A stretch of 64,000 nucleotides of DNA from Tigriopus japonicus (Eukaryota; Arthropoda; Copepoda; Harpacticoida; Harpacticidae), in assembly GCA_010645155.1 (NCBI GenBank), contig CM021323.1, positions 1,047,196 through 1,111,195 of the forward strand, read 5' to 3'. Position numbers and translations under genes: made by a program. A model generated the notes under the pieces. It was not told the DNA's origin and did not search any database. It saw only the letters and a program-made list of their open reading frames with translations. Position 1 is the stretch's first letter; each line of letters starts with the position of its first letter. Positions 37,894 to 51,600 of the stretch are shown one piece after another.

Positions 37894-40800
37894 CCTTTCA
37901 AGTATCTAGAATTTATAAAGAACATTGTTTTGTAGACAGACGTTTCACTTTTCAGTCTTTTAGTACGATTGCACACGTTATCTAGATATTTCAATTTCAT
38001 CAATGAAAACTGTCCTTAACTTTGTCCCTAAGTTGAGATTAAAAACATTAGGGTTACACATCCCAATCGAAAACTTGATGATTGGGGAAAATGCATGAGT
38101 CTAAAAGGCCCATGCTTCACTTTCTATGGGTCTTTTTTTAAACCTTGATTAGTAACCGCCATAACTGCGAAAAGACTTGGTTGTTCAAGAAAAATGATAT
38201 TGTGACCATGTTTTAAAATAAAAATTGCTAATTTTGTTTTATTTAGAATAAACAACTCAATTTTCCTAAGCAAATAGTCGCAGAAGAGGATGAATTTCTT
38301 TTTTTCTCACCCTGGCTGCTCATCTTTTCACTCCACTGCCCAAATTCCGCCCCCTTAGTTGCATCTTCTGACCCAATTTGTCAGCTTTCTCCCTTGCAAC
38401 TTCTTGCTTCTAGCATCACCGGTCACTTATTCCGATGTCCCTTTTCAAAGCCTTGCTTTTCAAACAGTTCCAACCGAACGAACTTGATGCGTCGAGGGAA
38501 GCAGAATGGGGAGCGAAAGGATCCTCAAAGTCTTCTTCTATCCTTCAGTGGCGAACTTGGTTATTTGGGGTGAGAAGTCGTCCCTAAATCCCTCAAGCAT
38601 TTTCTTATCCTCTTCTGACCACCACTCCACAATAACCCATCCCATTTCCCTTATCACCTACATTTTGCTGCCACTCCTCCGAGGACAGGGAATGGGGGGA
38701 CCCATCGGATGGATGAAAGAGAGGCACAGAAACGGATGGGGATGGTCAGCACATTTTGAATGCGTATTTCGTGCACAGCAAACCTACGCTGAAGCCGGAG
38801 TGAGATGAGCGTGGTTGGTCGAGTGCCAAGTGACAATGATGCCATGAAGCAAAAGGTAGGAGAAAATGATGTCGTTTGGCTGACCAAGGCGACAAAATAG
38901 ACGAGGGTCAATGCTTCAATAAGACTTTCTGCCGGTTCATTCAGATGAACTGAAGGTGGTGGACGAGTGCTCAGTGCTCATTTGGCCTGAATACTATTTT
39001 GGGCGGAGTGAAACTGCATCCCGTGTCGACTCACAAGAAGGGGACAAATTGTGCCAAATGAGAGCTTGATGCATTCCATTGGTTGCTCTTCCCCGGGGAT
39101 TTTCTTTACTCATACAATATGGCCTAACATTATTGTACCATCGCTCGATAACAATCCTTCAATCGATTGCCTCAAAGCAAGTTTCGATCTTAAAGTTGAT
39201 GTGGTGAAAAGGTCATTTACAATGTGGTGTTCGGGTACTCCCAACGACTCTTAGTGTTTCCTCAAGGTTTGGCAAAGAGCTCTTTCCGAGAAGATTGTTG
39301 CGTTTAACTTGAATCCCTTGCCATTGATTTTTCTAATGGAGGCAGACGAGATCTAAAAGGGTCTGAACTCGAGACGAATTGAAGAACTCTAGGATGCCTC
39401 AAAGGTACTTGTAGTGGGACCAAAACACGAACTCATCTCAATATCAAAGGCATCGACCCACTTGAGTGGAACACGAGATCATCAAACAGAGTCGGTAAAA
39501 GCAAGAAAAGATGGGAGGGTAAAAAGCCGTAAAAAATCCCGGAGAGCTTGACCAATCAAACATACTCGTTCAAAAGATTGATCGAGTCAGAAGGAACTCT
39601 TCAGGATCTTCCGCGGGAAGCATGTTTTCATCCCTCATTAAACACGACTATTTCCGGCCATCCAGGGATTCCTCTTTTGAGTCCTTGACCTTCAATGTGT
39701 CTAGTTTATTCACCATTGAACAACTTGGTTCCTTTTCAATCCAACATTTTGCTCACGAAAGAATAGCGTTCCCTAATCCGGTTGACGACAAGTATCAAAA
39801 AATTTATATCTTCCTAACAAAGGGAAGTGTGTTCTAAAGAAATATTTCAAAAAATCGCTTCTCAATGCGAATGGCACAACACTAACGTACATGGTACTTT
39901 GCTAGTTTTATAGCAATAAACACTATTGGCAGTTATGACAATAGCAAGGACGCAAAACCCAATTATGACTTGACGGCAAAACGGCAAAGTAGAAATTAAG
40001 CTTGAAGGGCTAATGAGCAATGCTTAGCTGAGTCTGTGGCTTTTACATTTCTGATCAGGACAGCTCGCCCTTGTGCGATTTTTTTCTTGGCTTACGTTCT
40101 ATGAAAACTTGGATGCACAGTACATAAAGGGTACAATAAAAAGCCCAGTTATCCAAGAAACACAAAAGCTCAGTTTCGGATCAATCGTAAAAGAAAGCGA
40201 GTTGGCATCCAAGGGTGACCTCATCACATCAAGACCTGTCAAGATCCAAGAATATCTAAACAGCTCAAGACCACTTCAAGGTACAGCCAAGGCTCAAGAG
40301 ACTAATTCTGGCCGCGAATGGAACCAGAGCAATCTACATGAACTGCTTTCTTGATGACACTTTTTTGGCCGGGCGTTAATGAGGGGTGCATGTTTGAAGG
40401 AAACGAGTATGTGGTATTGTGCTCATGATTGGTAACCTTGAAAATCTTAATGCCCAAAGAGAAAAAAACGTGGAATGAAAGGAGGAGGGAGTAGAGGCGA
40501 AGACGCGCTTTTTCTTCAATATTTCTCACGGGCTTGGCGAGACTGATGAAAGCTTTACAAACAGCATATCTCATCTTGAAAGCTGCTAAAGCACCCATAA
40601 CACGAAAGCGTCCTCCCGACGAAAGTGTGCAGAAATAAGGTAGAAGAGCCCTTTTCTTGAATGCAGGAGACAAAGTGAAGGAGCCTAAAATCCTTTCGAA
40701 AGGAATCATTTTCCCATAGACTTTGTCTTTTCGTTGCCATCTCCTCGTTTCCAGTCATTTTCTTGCCGTAAAAAAACATCTCATATCTGACAGGCTTGGA

Positions 40801-43800
40801 AGTTGGCTGACCAAGGTTGCAGCCTTAAAATTGGCAACCATAAACCCTCTTTTACTGTGTAGAAGCAATATGTCAAGCCAAGTTTGGCCCGCCCAATTCA
40901 GCCAAAAGGGATCATTTATTTTTAATCAAGCTCGAAATGAATAATAGAGTGGAACTTCAGAGTCCAGGATTCAAAGAGCGGCTACCTTTGATTGGGGAAC
41001 AGATCATCAGATAACCTTGCTCTCCTCAGTGCAAGGGGTTCCGGTCTCTACGACCCCTTTGTTGAAAAGCTGATCATTAAGCTGAAGGTTGACGAAGAAA
41101 GAAGGCTTACCCTTGACTCAAACCACCCAAATACGAGAAAAGAAAAGAAGAAAGGAACCGGGGAACGAGCGAACCTGCACGCATGGACCGCGTCTTCCTG
41201 ACGAAGGCCGCACAAGCCATCAATACATTGTCACGAGGAAGAAGAGGAGTCATCAAGGTTCCACTTACAAAGGGGCTTATTATTGCCGAAAGAGGGAAAG
41301 GAGAAAAAGATCTGGTGTCTACCTCATTGGACGACATCCAGGATGTCTATTATGACATACTTGGGTCCCTGAATGGAACCACAATGAACGGATAACGAAG
41401 TAAGCGCTCATTCAAATGCAATTTGGATAGCATTCTTCCGTTTTGTTGGACAATGGCTAGAGGAGAATGAATGCATGTACGGGCGTGTATGTAGTTGGTT
41501 CAATCTCATGGGCTCGAGTCCCAAAGTTTATGTACGATACATCTACTTAACCAGGAGCCCTAGACTAGAGTATATCAATCTCGTGAAAATGACTCTTGAA
41601 TCACAATTTACTTCCCCAAGGGAAGCTCTTCGACCTTCTCTCTCTCTCTTTCGCAAACGCACTCAAACGGGCTCAGTGGTCACATTGGTTGGTTGGTTGG
41701 TTCGTCCCAAGATCAGTTTGCGGATGGAGTCAATGAAACGCTCGACCATTACTGTGTTTGAGGGATGGCATGGCCACTAGTGGCCAAGATTAATAGATAG
41801 CTCATAAAATCTTGTGGCCTATTTCTCCGGGGATTTATGGCAATTCCCAGGCTCATTATCAACCACTAACCAAGGCTGAGAATCCTTCACAAGTACATAC
41901 AAGCATTGGCCACGCACAACCTCACTGCAATATCGAATAAAGACTAGACACATTATTTAAGTAACCTCTATGAAAATTCTGCATTTTTGGAGCATGTGGT
42001 GTTCAAACCAATCCTGATTAAAAGCTCACCTACGAATGCGATGGCTAGTTTTAAATCCGATTTTGATATTTGCGTGGAAAGAGAGAGAATTGTGTGAGGA
42101 TGAGCTCCGAGGTATCCTTTCCATCTCATTTTGGCTATAAAGACCCCGACTTCTGGACAATTAAGCAATCATCGGAGCTTGCTTCACAACGAGGAAGCAG
42201 AAGAGGAAGAAGAAGATGAAGGCCATCAGTACGACCTTGAGTCACATCTGTCGACAACAATCCTTATGGATTGCATTTATCATCCACCAAGCATTTCCAT
42301 AAGATTGCCTTTGAATGGGATCATTATTAACCTAAGACAGGCCATAGCTAATCTGATCATTTTGAGGCTTCCCAAGAACGCTCAGAACGTTGGGGAGTTT
42401 GGGCGGGAAATTAAAAGAAAAATGCATTGCGTTTACCCTCGTATTTCACATTTGTTGCCTCGTCCAGAAAGTTGTAATTGTATTTGCATTCTGACTTCTT
42501 GTCATGCATTCAGTCGAACAAAACAAGTTTTCCTCGGCGTCGTTTGAATTGATCTCCAAAGCCACTCGAGTGTCAGAGTGCCGAAGTGCTTCAAAGTTGG
42601 AGAAACAAGCAAAAACTTTGGGAATTTGCTCCCGTGTCGAATATCCGAACCCATTTCCCGGCTCCAGGTTCAGATTTTGACAGAAAAGATCCCCCTCGTG
42701 GATTTCCATTCGTGGTTGGTGCCGAGGTCGTTTGCCCGCCATTTGGGGACTCAGACACCCATCTAGTATCCAAGCCAAGCCAAGACGTCCGTCTCCTAGT
42801 GTATGTGTGCATATACTTGTCTGTCAGACTGCTTTGGAAATGGCTGGCAATCTTTACTAAGATCATCATGATTTGAAAGACTGAGAGGATTATAAAAATT
42901 CGACCTTTCCTCAGCTCTCGCGAACGATGAAGAAATGAGAGGAAAAAGAATGGCAAGACTCTCCTTGCCAGGGTAAAAGCAATCCTAGCGAAAGGAGGAA
43001 GGAGATACATTTGTCAACTTGGAATGGTCGAGACGATTGGAGTCAAAAATGAATACCTAGGGATTTTTTCATCCTTTTCATGTGAAAGCGATGTTGCTTC
43101 CGACATTTTTGACTTGCTCTAAGCCGAGTAAATTAATTTCTCCCGCTTCCTCAGAGCCCCAACTTGTGACGTGGGTCTGAGTGGTCCATTCCCCAAAATA
43201 TGACGATTCATCCAAGATTGTCCGAGAATCCTTCTTCGTATAAACCGGAAATTAAGTGTGCGTCTCCATCTTCGAGTTCGCTATTTTCAAGCGGTAATTT
43301 CGTTTTTGCCAAAGAAAGCTATTGAGTAAAGGAAATGATCTCCTGTCTTGCTTTATTGCTGATAAAATCAATAGAGCAATGCACCTCATTTTACGAGCCA
43401 GCATAGGAGGGGAAAAAAGTTCGAAGAAACAGATATGTCAGCCAAACCCTGCACCGTCCATGTTGTTTCCCGTTTCCGGGGAGCTAAAGTTTAGTTCTTA
43501 CCTGGAATTGGCATAAGGTTCGATGTCATTTTTTCGAAAATGTCTCTCTTCTTGAACCAGATGCTATAACAGAAGCACCAACAACCAATAAATTGGGTCT
43601 CAATTACAGACAATGAGCACACTTGCACGGTGCGTACGACACCGGTGGTTCTCAAAAAAGGCCGTCAGGCAAGCACTAACTGCGTTGGTCTCGAGTTTGT
43701 TAAAGTCTAACTTGGCCAACTTGGCTCCTGCTTTCGGGCCAATTCCGGACAAGAGACTCTTTTTCTGCACTTTCAATTACCACCAAGGGTCCCAATAGAA

Positions 43801-45596
43801 GAGAAATTGTCCTTTTGGCCCCGAGGATGGCGATTTCCTTTCAAGCTTTTAAGTAGATAAAGACAGAGGAGTTGAGAAGCAAGCTACTTGTGTGTAAGGA
43901 AGAAATACGAGAACGCTAAGAAAGTGCGAGAGCAATCGCACGGGGGACTCTCCGGGTGAAAATAGCCGGGAGATCCTTGATAGGGGATGATGATTCTGGT
44001 GGCGTTCCTTAAGTGGTCCCCTTGTCCTTTTTTGTCCCTCACTTCCTTGAGGGGGATGCGAGGGGATGAAGGAATGACCAAGACCCTTTTATAAGCACTA
44101 ATAGCATCCAAAGATCGCACACTAGGGTTCTCTGAAAGCACCCCGAGGTCAAACGGATCTTGAGAGAGGATTAGTTTCACACTTAAACAATGCCCAAAAC
44201 ACTCCCTCACTCGCTCCTCTTTGAGCTTTAACCCGAGATTGCGAGCACTTTTTTATAAACAGTTCGAACCGAAGTGGACCGCAAATCACTGAAGATTGAC
44301 ATATTTTTGTCCGAGACACTTTTGGCGCATTGCCCAAACATTCAATCGTGAGGGGTTTCAACAAGTTCCACACTCACTTCCTGACTGGAGCAACAACAGT
44401 TTTCCTGACAACTTTTGCTAATCAAATTCGCTGAGACAATGAGATGTAGCATAAATGTAGTTGCGATACTATGTGGATTCCACCGAGTTCCAAGGGAAAC
44501 TGACTTTCGCAGAACCGGAATCGGTGGAACGAAGGAATGGGAAGAGGAATGCTTCTTTAGCTCGGGACCGAGCCTTGAAGGAGAAAGAAGGAAAGAAAGA
44601 AAGAGAGGGAGGAGAGCACTACTACTCTTTGAACGAACAGTCGTTTTCTCCGTTCAGCACGGAGGAGAGCGAAAAACGAACGGAGTAGCAATAACAACAA
44701 ACCCACCTACCACCACGCCGAAGTGATCTAAGGATATATACGGTAACTGAAATGAAAGTCAAACTCCTTCTATTTTCAAGCCTGTCAGCTAATAAGGAGG
44801 ACATCAAGTTCCAAGGGAACAAGGTTGGATCGGGGAACCTTGGGGTGATTAGAAGAGATTTCTTTGGGCGTGAACGCTGGCTAATCCAGGTTCTCAAGAA
44901 TACTGGCAGCTTTCGATTTCTGAAATACTTCATTCATCTGGCATTGAAAAGTTGATGCGAGCGAAGGCATGGAACGAAAGGGGCCTTTTCAGGCTAATTC
45001 TTGGTCACGTTTTCTCTGTAAAAGGGAGAACTTTCTGTGATCAGAAACCATGTCCGTTCTGGCTAAGGTTTGCTTTAGATGTCATCCTGCTTCCTTGATG
45101 GCTAATAGGAAGATTTAATCTGGACACATTCTGATTTGATCGTTGAACTTTGAAATGTCAATCTTTGTTCCTAACATACATTTTCTTGATACTTTAGAAC
45201 CTTGTGACGTTCAAGTTCAATCACTAAAAACAATACAATTGTGTTCAATATGTACAAACTGAACATAACCCCGAGTTCTTCCAACCTGTTTTAAGCTAAA
45301 CACACCGATGTTTGTAAATGAGTTTAAATCTATTTGAAGCAGCTTGACTATCTAAAACAGTAGTAGTTTATTCTTAGATGTAGCTGGTAATCGTCGTTTA
45401 ACTTTAAATTGACACTTGACGCAATCGTAATGTTGCAGCCAATCCGAGTTTGCTCTTGAACAAAATTATCAGATAGATAAGCAAAGTTGCTCATGAAGGT
45501 CATCAAAAATATTGCACGCATTCATGGCGTACCGAAAATAGTTAAATGACATCAGTTTTATTAAGATATCCAGTGAGTTGGGGGTGTTCAAGTGAA

Positions 45597-45696
45597 ATGG
45601 CTAAATCGGACCCTGATGAAGAAATCTCTGTTCAAAGACAGCCCTATGATCTGGAAGAGGCTCACAAAGTCACCGGTTGGAAAGCCAAAAATGAGA
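45597..45696 (+). CDS. SLC26 exon 1 with start codon
   Basis: The ATG at 45597 has a purine at -3 and G at +4. It encodes MAKSDPDEEISVQRQPYDLE and on to NE plus one base, then donor gtaagg. The single leftover base A joins AA at the next exon to give lysine, which is the main reason for choosing this exon. It is a cytosolic N-terminus; VQRQPYDLEEA resembles the pre-membrane motif of SLC26 proteins. A noncoding upstream exon may join near 45572, where ccag precedes the sequence. Confidence 0.75.
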
Positions 45697-48600
45697 GTAA
45701 GGCGTTTCGAACCTAAAAGATACACTAACACTGTTCTTGTGGTACGTTATTCGAAAAAGTCTTTCAAGAAAGATTTTGCTTTCTATGACCCATTTTGTTT
45801 TTCTGAAAGGCAATATCTAATGCGTCGCATAGTTGCGTTTTTCGCCAGATTTTTACGTAAAGTCCATGAGGAAAACGCATCAGGGAGGTACAAGGGCCGT
45901 AGGTAAATTGTCAGAATAGTTCTTTCGTCGTTTCAACAGATCGCTTAGAAACGAACCTGAGGCTCTTGACAAACTTTACAACTCGTTCCTGTTCGTATGC
46001 TAATTCACAAGATCTCTTGGAGATGGCTGACGTTTAAAATGGGACATACACTGCAAAGTTAAAAAGAAGAGTCCCATTTTCCTCTTTTAAAAGTTGTTCT
46101 TAAGTATATGTATATACTATGTTGAATGTACTCTACCTATCAGTCATGAATGAATAGGCCTTGAAAACCAGTCTATAGACATATATACAGAACGATAAAA
46201 GGCAGTTTTGTACAAACAAACGTTTAAAGTACATCATTTTACAATGACGGCAATATTAATTGGAAGCAAAGTAAACAGAAACTTGTTTTTATCGCAGAAA
46301 GTCTTCAAGAGTCCTTACATTTGGATAGGAATCCTTTTCGAAAACCCAAGTCATGGAAAAAGATATTCAACAAGTACCTTCCCATCACCGATTGGCTCTT
46401 CAACTACGATATCAAGGCCGACCTTGTGTCAGATATCATTACCGGAATCACGATAGCCATTATGCACATTCCCCAGGGTAAGCTTATCAATTTAAGCACA
46501 ATCTAAACAAATAGCGTGAAGAATGAATGTCGTTTGAGTCCAAGTGCAACTTACCTTGCACTGACAATTAAGATGCATTCTTTTAGGCATGGCCTACGCT
46601 CAATTGGCCGAGACGGATGAGATGGTGGGTCTGTACACTGCCGTATTTCCAGTCATTATTTATACACTCTTGGGTCCGTCTCGACATGTGTCCATTGGTA
46701 AGACAAATCGAATTCCACAACCTGAATTCTCGGACTTTAAAGGCACTCACTCATTCATTGAAACAAAGAACCTCGGATCCTCTTACAGGAACCAACCCTT
46801 TGACATCAATCCTGTTGGGAGCCATTGTCAAAAAGTATGCCTTCTCCGAAGACGACTCGGAAGGTGGGGACAGTTCTTCGACCTTGGCCCCTTCATCCTC
46901 GGCCTTACTGGCCTCAAATGAGTCTCAAAAGTACACCGACATCCAGGTGATTACGGCTGTGTGCCTGCTCTCGGGGATCTGGCAATTGGGATTTGCCATC
47001 TTGGGCTTTGGCAAGCTCAGTTGGCTTCTTTCCGAGGTGCTGGTAAGCGGATACACAACAGCTGCCGCCATCCACGTGCTCGTGTCTCAGCTGAAAGGGG
47101 TGTTGGGAGTACATCCGGATCCGGTGGACGAGTCCTCGTTCTTTCGATTCAAAATCTTCACGGTAGGAAGAATATAAGGAAGGAAATTGTCCCAACTGAG
47201 CATAGCTTTCTATTTGGGGAAAAGCAATAATGGAGGATTTAACGCTTTACAGACTTTGAAAGGACTCATACTCAAAATTGAGGAGTTTAATTTGGCCGCC
47301 TTTATCATCGCTCTTGTGTGCGTTATCGTCCTGGTGGCCAATAACGAGTTTTTAAAGGTAATATTTTTCTTTCATTTTGAGCTCAAAAATGAGATTAAAA
47401 AGAATGTATGTACGATAAAAACCGGGTTGACTTCAAAAGAGTTCTGATCAAAATTGTACCAAGTGCAGCCATATCAAGCCTTTAAAACCAACTAAAATGT
47501 TTCAGAGTTTTCTGAATACGAAGTTAATGATCTTGATTTTCCAAAAGCATCCCCAAAACAAGTGAAAATGTTGAAATCAAATGCAAAGAATAGTAGTTAG
47601 TTAGATCATAGGTACTTTTTCCTAGGTCTTTTCATTTGTTAACTGATAAATGACCTTTTGTTCACAATTCCCCAACATCCAATCGTTGCAAAACAAAAAA
47701 TACTGTCTTGCCAATACATAGAATGGTAAGTCAAAGTTCATGTCTGTGTTTTGGCATGTTTTGGTATGTCAAAGTAAACTTAATAAAAACCTGCCCGAAA
47801 TTATTCGTACTTTAAATCATATCTGCCGGGCTCTAAGGTCAAAACATTTCAAGGTCGCTTATCCACAACTGTATATATTAGAATTCTTTGACTCACTTTT
47901 CCCACAAATATGTACATTCTAATCGAGCTCAATATGCGTAGGAAATAAAAGATAATATTCCCAATCATTAGTCCCAAGTTTTAAACTTTAACTACCCACC
48001 AACTCAATTTTCTGGAAAGTGAACGCCCCGCAAAACACCCATTGTTAACGTCAATTCTTAACTCGCCTTAGTTTGCTTTTGTTCAAATCCAAGTTTAAAC
48101 TTCCAACTCTTAGATTGTTGCACAAACTCGACACCTGATGCGTCCTTCAATTTACCCTTTTCATATTTTTTGCTTGGAAGATCCATCGTCCATCAATCAT
48201 AACTTCCAACCTTACTTGTAAGGTCCGTCGACAAGTTTTCTTACCGACCACATGCGCGAAATACGTATGCTGGAGCTCTCCATTCCATATTGACCGCCAC
48301 GATCCTTGAGTTCGTGTGCTTTTTGAACACCTCCTTGCTTCTGTTTTCTTTGCAGCCCCAACTGGCCAAAAAGTGCAGCTTTCCTGTGCCAATTCAATTG
48401 ATCGTGGTCGCGGGTGGAATCTTGTTTTCTTACTTCTTGAACTTCGAGGAGAAATTCGGTATTGACGTTGTGGGAGAGCTCAGGACAGGGTTCGTAAAAC
48501 GAAGAAGAGTAAAACAATACCACTAGTAAATATCCAACACCTTTTCATGGGTTCAAACCCACACACCCACTCACTCACTCAGTTGCCAGGCTCTTCAAAT

Positions 48601-51600
48601 GAGAGCTTGGGAAAGGCCTTGTGGGTTTGGGTGCGAACAACCCACAAAGGGCGGAAATAATGGACTTTCAGACGTTTATGTTTCTGAAGGTTTGAATAGT
48701 TCATTCTGGTGAAGCGAGTATTTGAAACTCAAAATACAATCGAGTAACATGGCACAATGTTTAAGTTTTGGCCCAGCTAGAAAACAAAAGTCTGGTATGG
48801 TGTAAATGAGTTTACCGGATCGAGTGATTGGAATTAGAAGGTTTGGAAGTGGTACTTTCTCTTTTCATTTTTAGTGAAAGCTTTGTGAGTGTGAGATCTG
48901 GAGAATGTTCTATTTGGATTGCAGGTTCCAAGTTTCTGTTCCTGAAGTGAGCCTTTTCTCGAAGATCATCGTAGACTCGCTCATTGTGGCCATTGTCGGT
49001 TACTGCATTACTCTATCAATGGCCAAAATATTTGCTCAAAAATTCCATTACTCAGTGGATGGAAACCAAGAACTTTTCAGTGAGGTAAACCGTCTGTTAT
49101 CGTTGTGATTCTATATCACAGAATGGATACATATGTGAACGTGAAAAGTCAAAGAACCCTGAAGAGCTAGAGAATAATTTTGAAGGGCAATGGCGGCTGG
49201 CAATATCTCAAAGAGATCACCCAACGTGTTAGCCCGAATGTCTGTCCACTTCCTTTTCTTTCGACTTCAATCTTTTCGCGAGATTACGTTCAGCCTGTCC
49301 TCTTATTGCCTCCTTACTTTTTTGGGCGATAGAAGTCTCAAACTAGCTTTTAATGGCAGTTTTTTCTGTCTATCTCTAAGGTCTCTCCTTTTTTCCCATT
49401 CCAGGGTGCTTCTAATGTGGTAGGCTCGTTTTTTTCTTGTCTGCCCTCGGGAGCCTCGATGTCCCGAAGTTCGGTCCAAGTTGCAGTGGGCGGAAGGACC
49501 CAACTGACCTCGGTGGTCTCCATTGCCATTCTCATTGTGGTTATATTGACTGCAGAGGAACTCTTCTACGCCTTACCAAAGGTAAATGACCATCTAGTCC
49601 CTTGAAATACACAGCCCATTTACTCACTCACTCACGTGGGAGTCCAAAGGGATCGTTTGAGGGATAGAAATTGAAATTCATCTTATGAGATCATAACAGC
49701 CTTGAGACTGTCATATTGATGGTCGTCATCATAAAGGCTGAAATGCACTTGCACGTAACCTATTATGATCCAAATTCATCCCCGAAGACTCAAACAAGTG
49801 AATTGTTTTAGATCCATCTCCCATAAACAATGTTCTCTTGAAACATGATAAATAATTTGGCAAGATTGGCCTTACCTACTCGATACCTTTCCTATTCTAT
49901 TTTAGTTGTCGGAAGTGGGTGGGGTTGGAACTGAAGGTACAAATAGAGATTGGATCCATCTCAACTCTGTAATAAACTTTTTTCCGACCCCCAGATTTTC
50001 GAATTCCAAGGTCGATTGAATCGTATCGAAATTCATTTTTGGCCCTGTCCCTAATTGTTTGGATGCTCAATCCTAAATAACATATTTTGTTCAACTATTT
50101 GCGAAGAGTCAAGAGCATAATAACAAGGGCTCATTTTGCGTTCCTCCTTTGCTGATGTGGTACCTTTCTCATTAACCCCAATTCCGAAAGAACCTGGAGT
50201 TTGCGTAACTACACGTACAGTTAGTTCCCACCACAAATCGCCGGTTACCTGACTGACTGCCTTTGGGTTCTGGGACCAGTGTGTTTTCACCCTTTATTTT
50301 GGCAATGCAGTATTGGGAAGGGGGTTCCTCGAACGTTTTCATTACCAAGCAATCTTTATCTGACTTGACAACATGCCATCAAGTGAGCACATTGCACATA
50401 TACTATGGAGCAGTCCCAAAAGAATGCAACTGTCAATCTGGGTAGGCGTTATCGCCCGGGATTTGCTGTTGTGTTTCAAACTCACATAGAAATAGAATTC
50501 GAAACCCCAAGCTTAGATAGTGGTACCTTAATGTGTATCGAGCGATAGATCCTTACGAGTTGCAAAGCAAATTGAGTAAAGGAAAACGAGGTGGGTTCTG
50601 GCGCTCATCCATTGCTGCAGGATATCCAGCCATTCGTGGAGGAAATTGTTATGGGATGCATTTCCTGATGAAAAATTGGCAAGCCAGAGTCGTCGACTTT
50701 AAGAGTACCCACAATGGTAATGCTCAATTGGACCAAAGCTATCGCGAATCTGGCATCACCGCATGGGGTCTGTTGGGTTTGAACAAAAATATTGCTCAGA
50801 TGAGTTAGGGCTGGAACATGAAAATGACCCCAATTAGCGGTGCAATGTGGGTCCACAACCTGATGGATGGATATTCACTTCCTGTCAGAGAATGCTTGGA
50901 CTCGGTCCTGTGTACGTGTTGTACCAGTTAGTGACTTTGGTAATGCAAGTAGTCCAAGGTTCTGCGGTGATTGATTGGACAAAGCCAATCTTTCATCTAG
51001 GTTTACTAAGAGGCCATTCGCTGACAGAAAGAAAAAGGGAAGAAAAGAAGGAAGGCCTAAAGGTTGTGTATTGTGGAACCAGGAGAGAGGCAATTCTTTC
51101 CTCTCCCAGAAATTCTAGGTTTAGCATCGCTTCTTAGAAAGGCCAACTGCACTTGGGCTTTGTTGGTTGGGTTCGTTCCTATTCGACTACTTGAGCCTAT
51201 GTTGCAACAATATGATTGATTCGATCCCCAGTATATTGACCTCGGCCATTTTTTCTCTCTCCGTTTCAGGCTGTGCTTTCAGCGATCATTTTGGTGGCTC
51301 TAAAGAACATGTTGATGCAATTTCATGACTTCCCAAAGTTCTACAAGAACTCCAAACTGGATGGCTTTCTTTGGTTGGTCACATTTATTGCCGTGGTCGT
51401 GTTGGACATTGATAGTGGACTGATCATTGGTATTGCTGTGGCACTTCTGGTCCTCTTGTTCAGGAGCATCTCGACCAAGATTGAGGAAGTTGGCCCGGTT
51501 CCGGAAACGGGATTGGTTGTCGAGATTAAAGAGAGCGAGTTTGCGATTCGACCTCGAGAGGCCGTGATCTTGCGCATTAGTGGTGCCATTAACTTTGCTA

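Larger units (their letters stand above)
18949..45596. other. dpr: Large region without a recognised coding exon
   Basis: About 26.6 kb. The 5' exon or exons of dpr (minus strand) should lie here or further right, and 5' noncoding exons of the plus-strand transporter may lie at its right end. I found simple repeats (CT near 30468-30484, TTGG near 41688, GAAA/GAGA near 44585-44615), a tRNA-derived element at 37822-37893 and a 55-bp duplication at 35951-36060. Open frames are short, many begin with GTG or TTG, and none matches a family I know. I list none as genes. Confidence 0.5.

Noticed and set aside
41183..41395. A 70-residue ATG open frame (TKAAQAINTLSRGRRGVIKV...)
   Set aside because: It looks mildly coding-like but has no known relative, no splice or promoter context, and competing frames of similar length overlap it.
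42131..42547. A 138-residue plus-strand open frame with an EEEEED run
   Set aside because: The acidic run comes from a GAA/GAG simple repeat; the rest shows no domain and is overlapped by opposite-strand frames.
48545..48660. gggttcaaaccc with a later gtgggtttgggtg, considered as a tRNA or element terminus
   Set aside because: No A box and no flanking duplication; a short local inverted repeat only.
50533..50808. A 91-residue open frame in SLC26 intron 8
   Set aside because: Starts at GTG, overlaps an opposite-strand frame and matches nothing; intronic noise.
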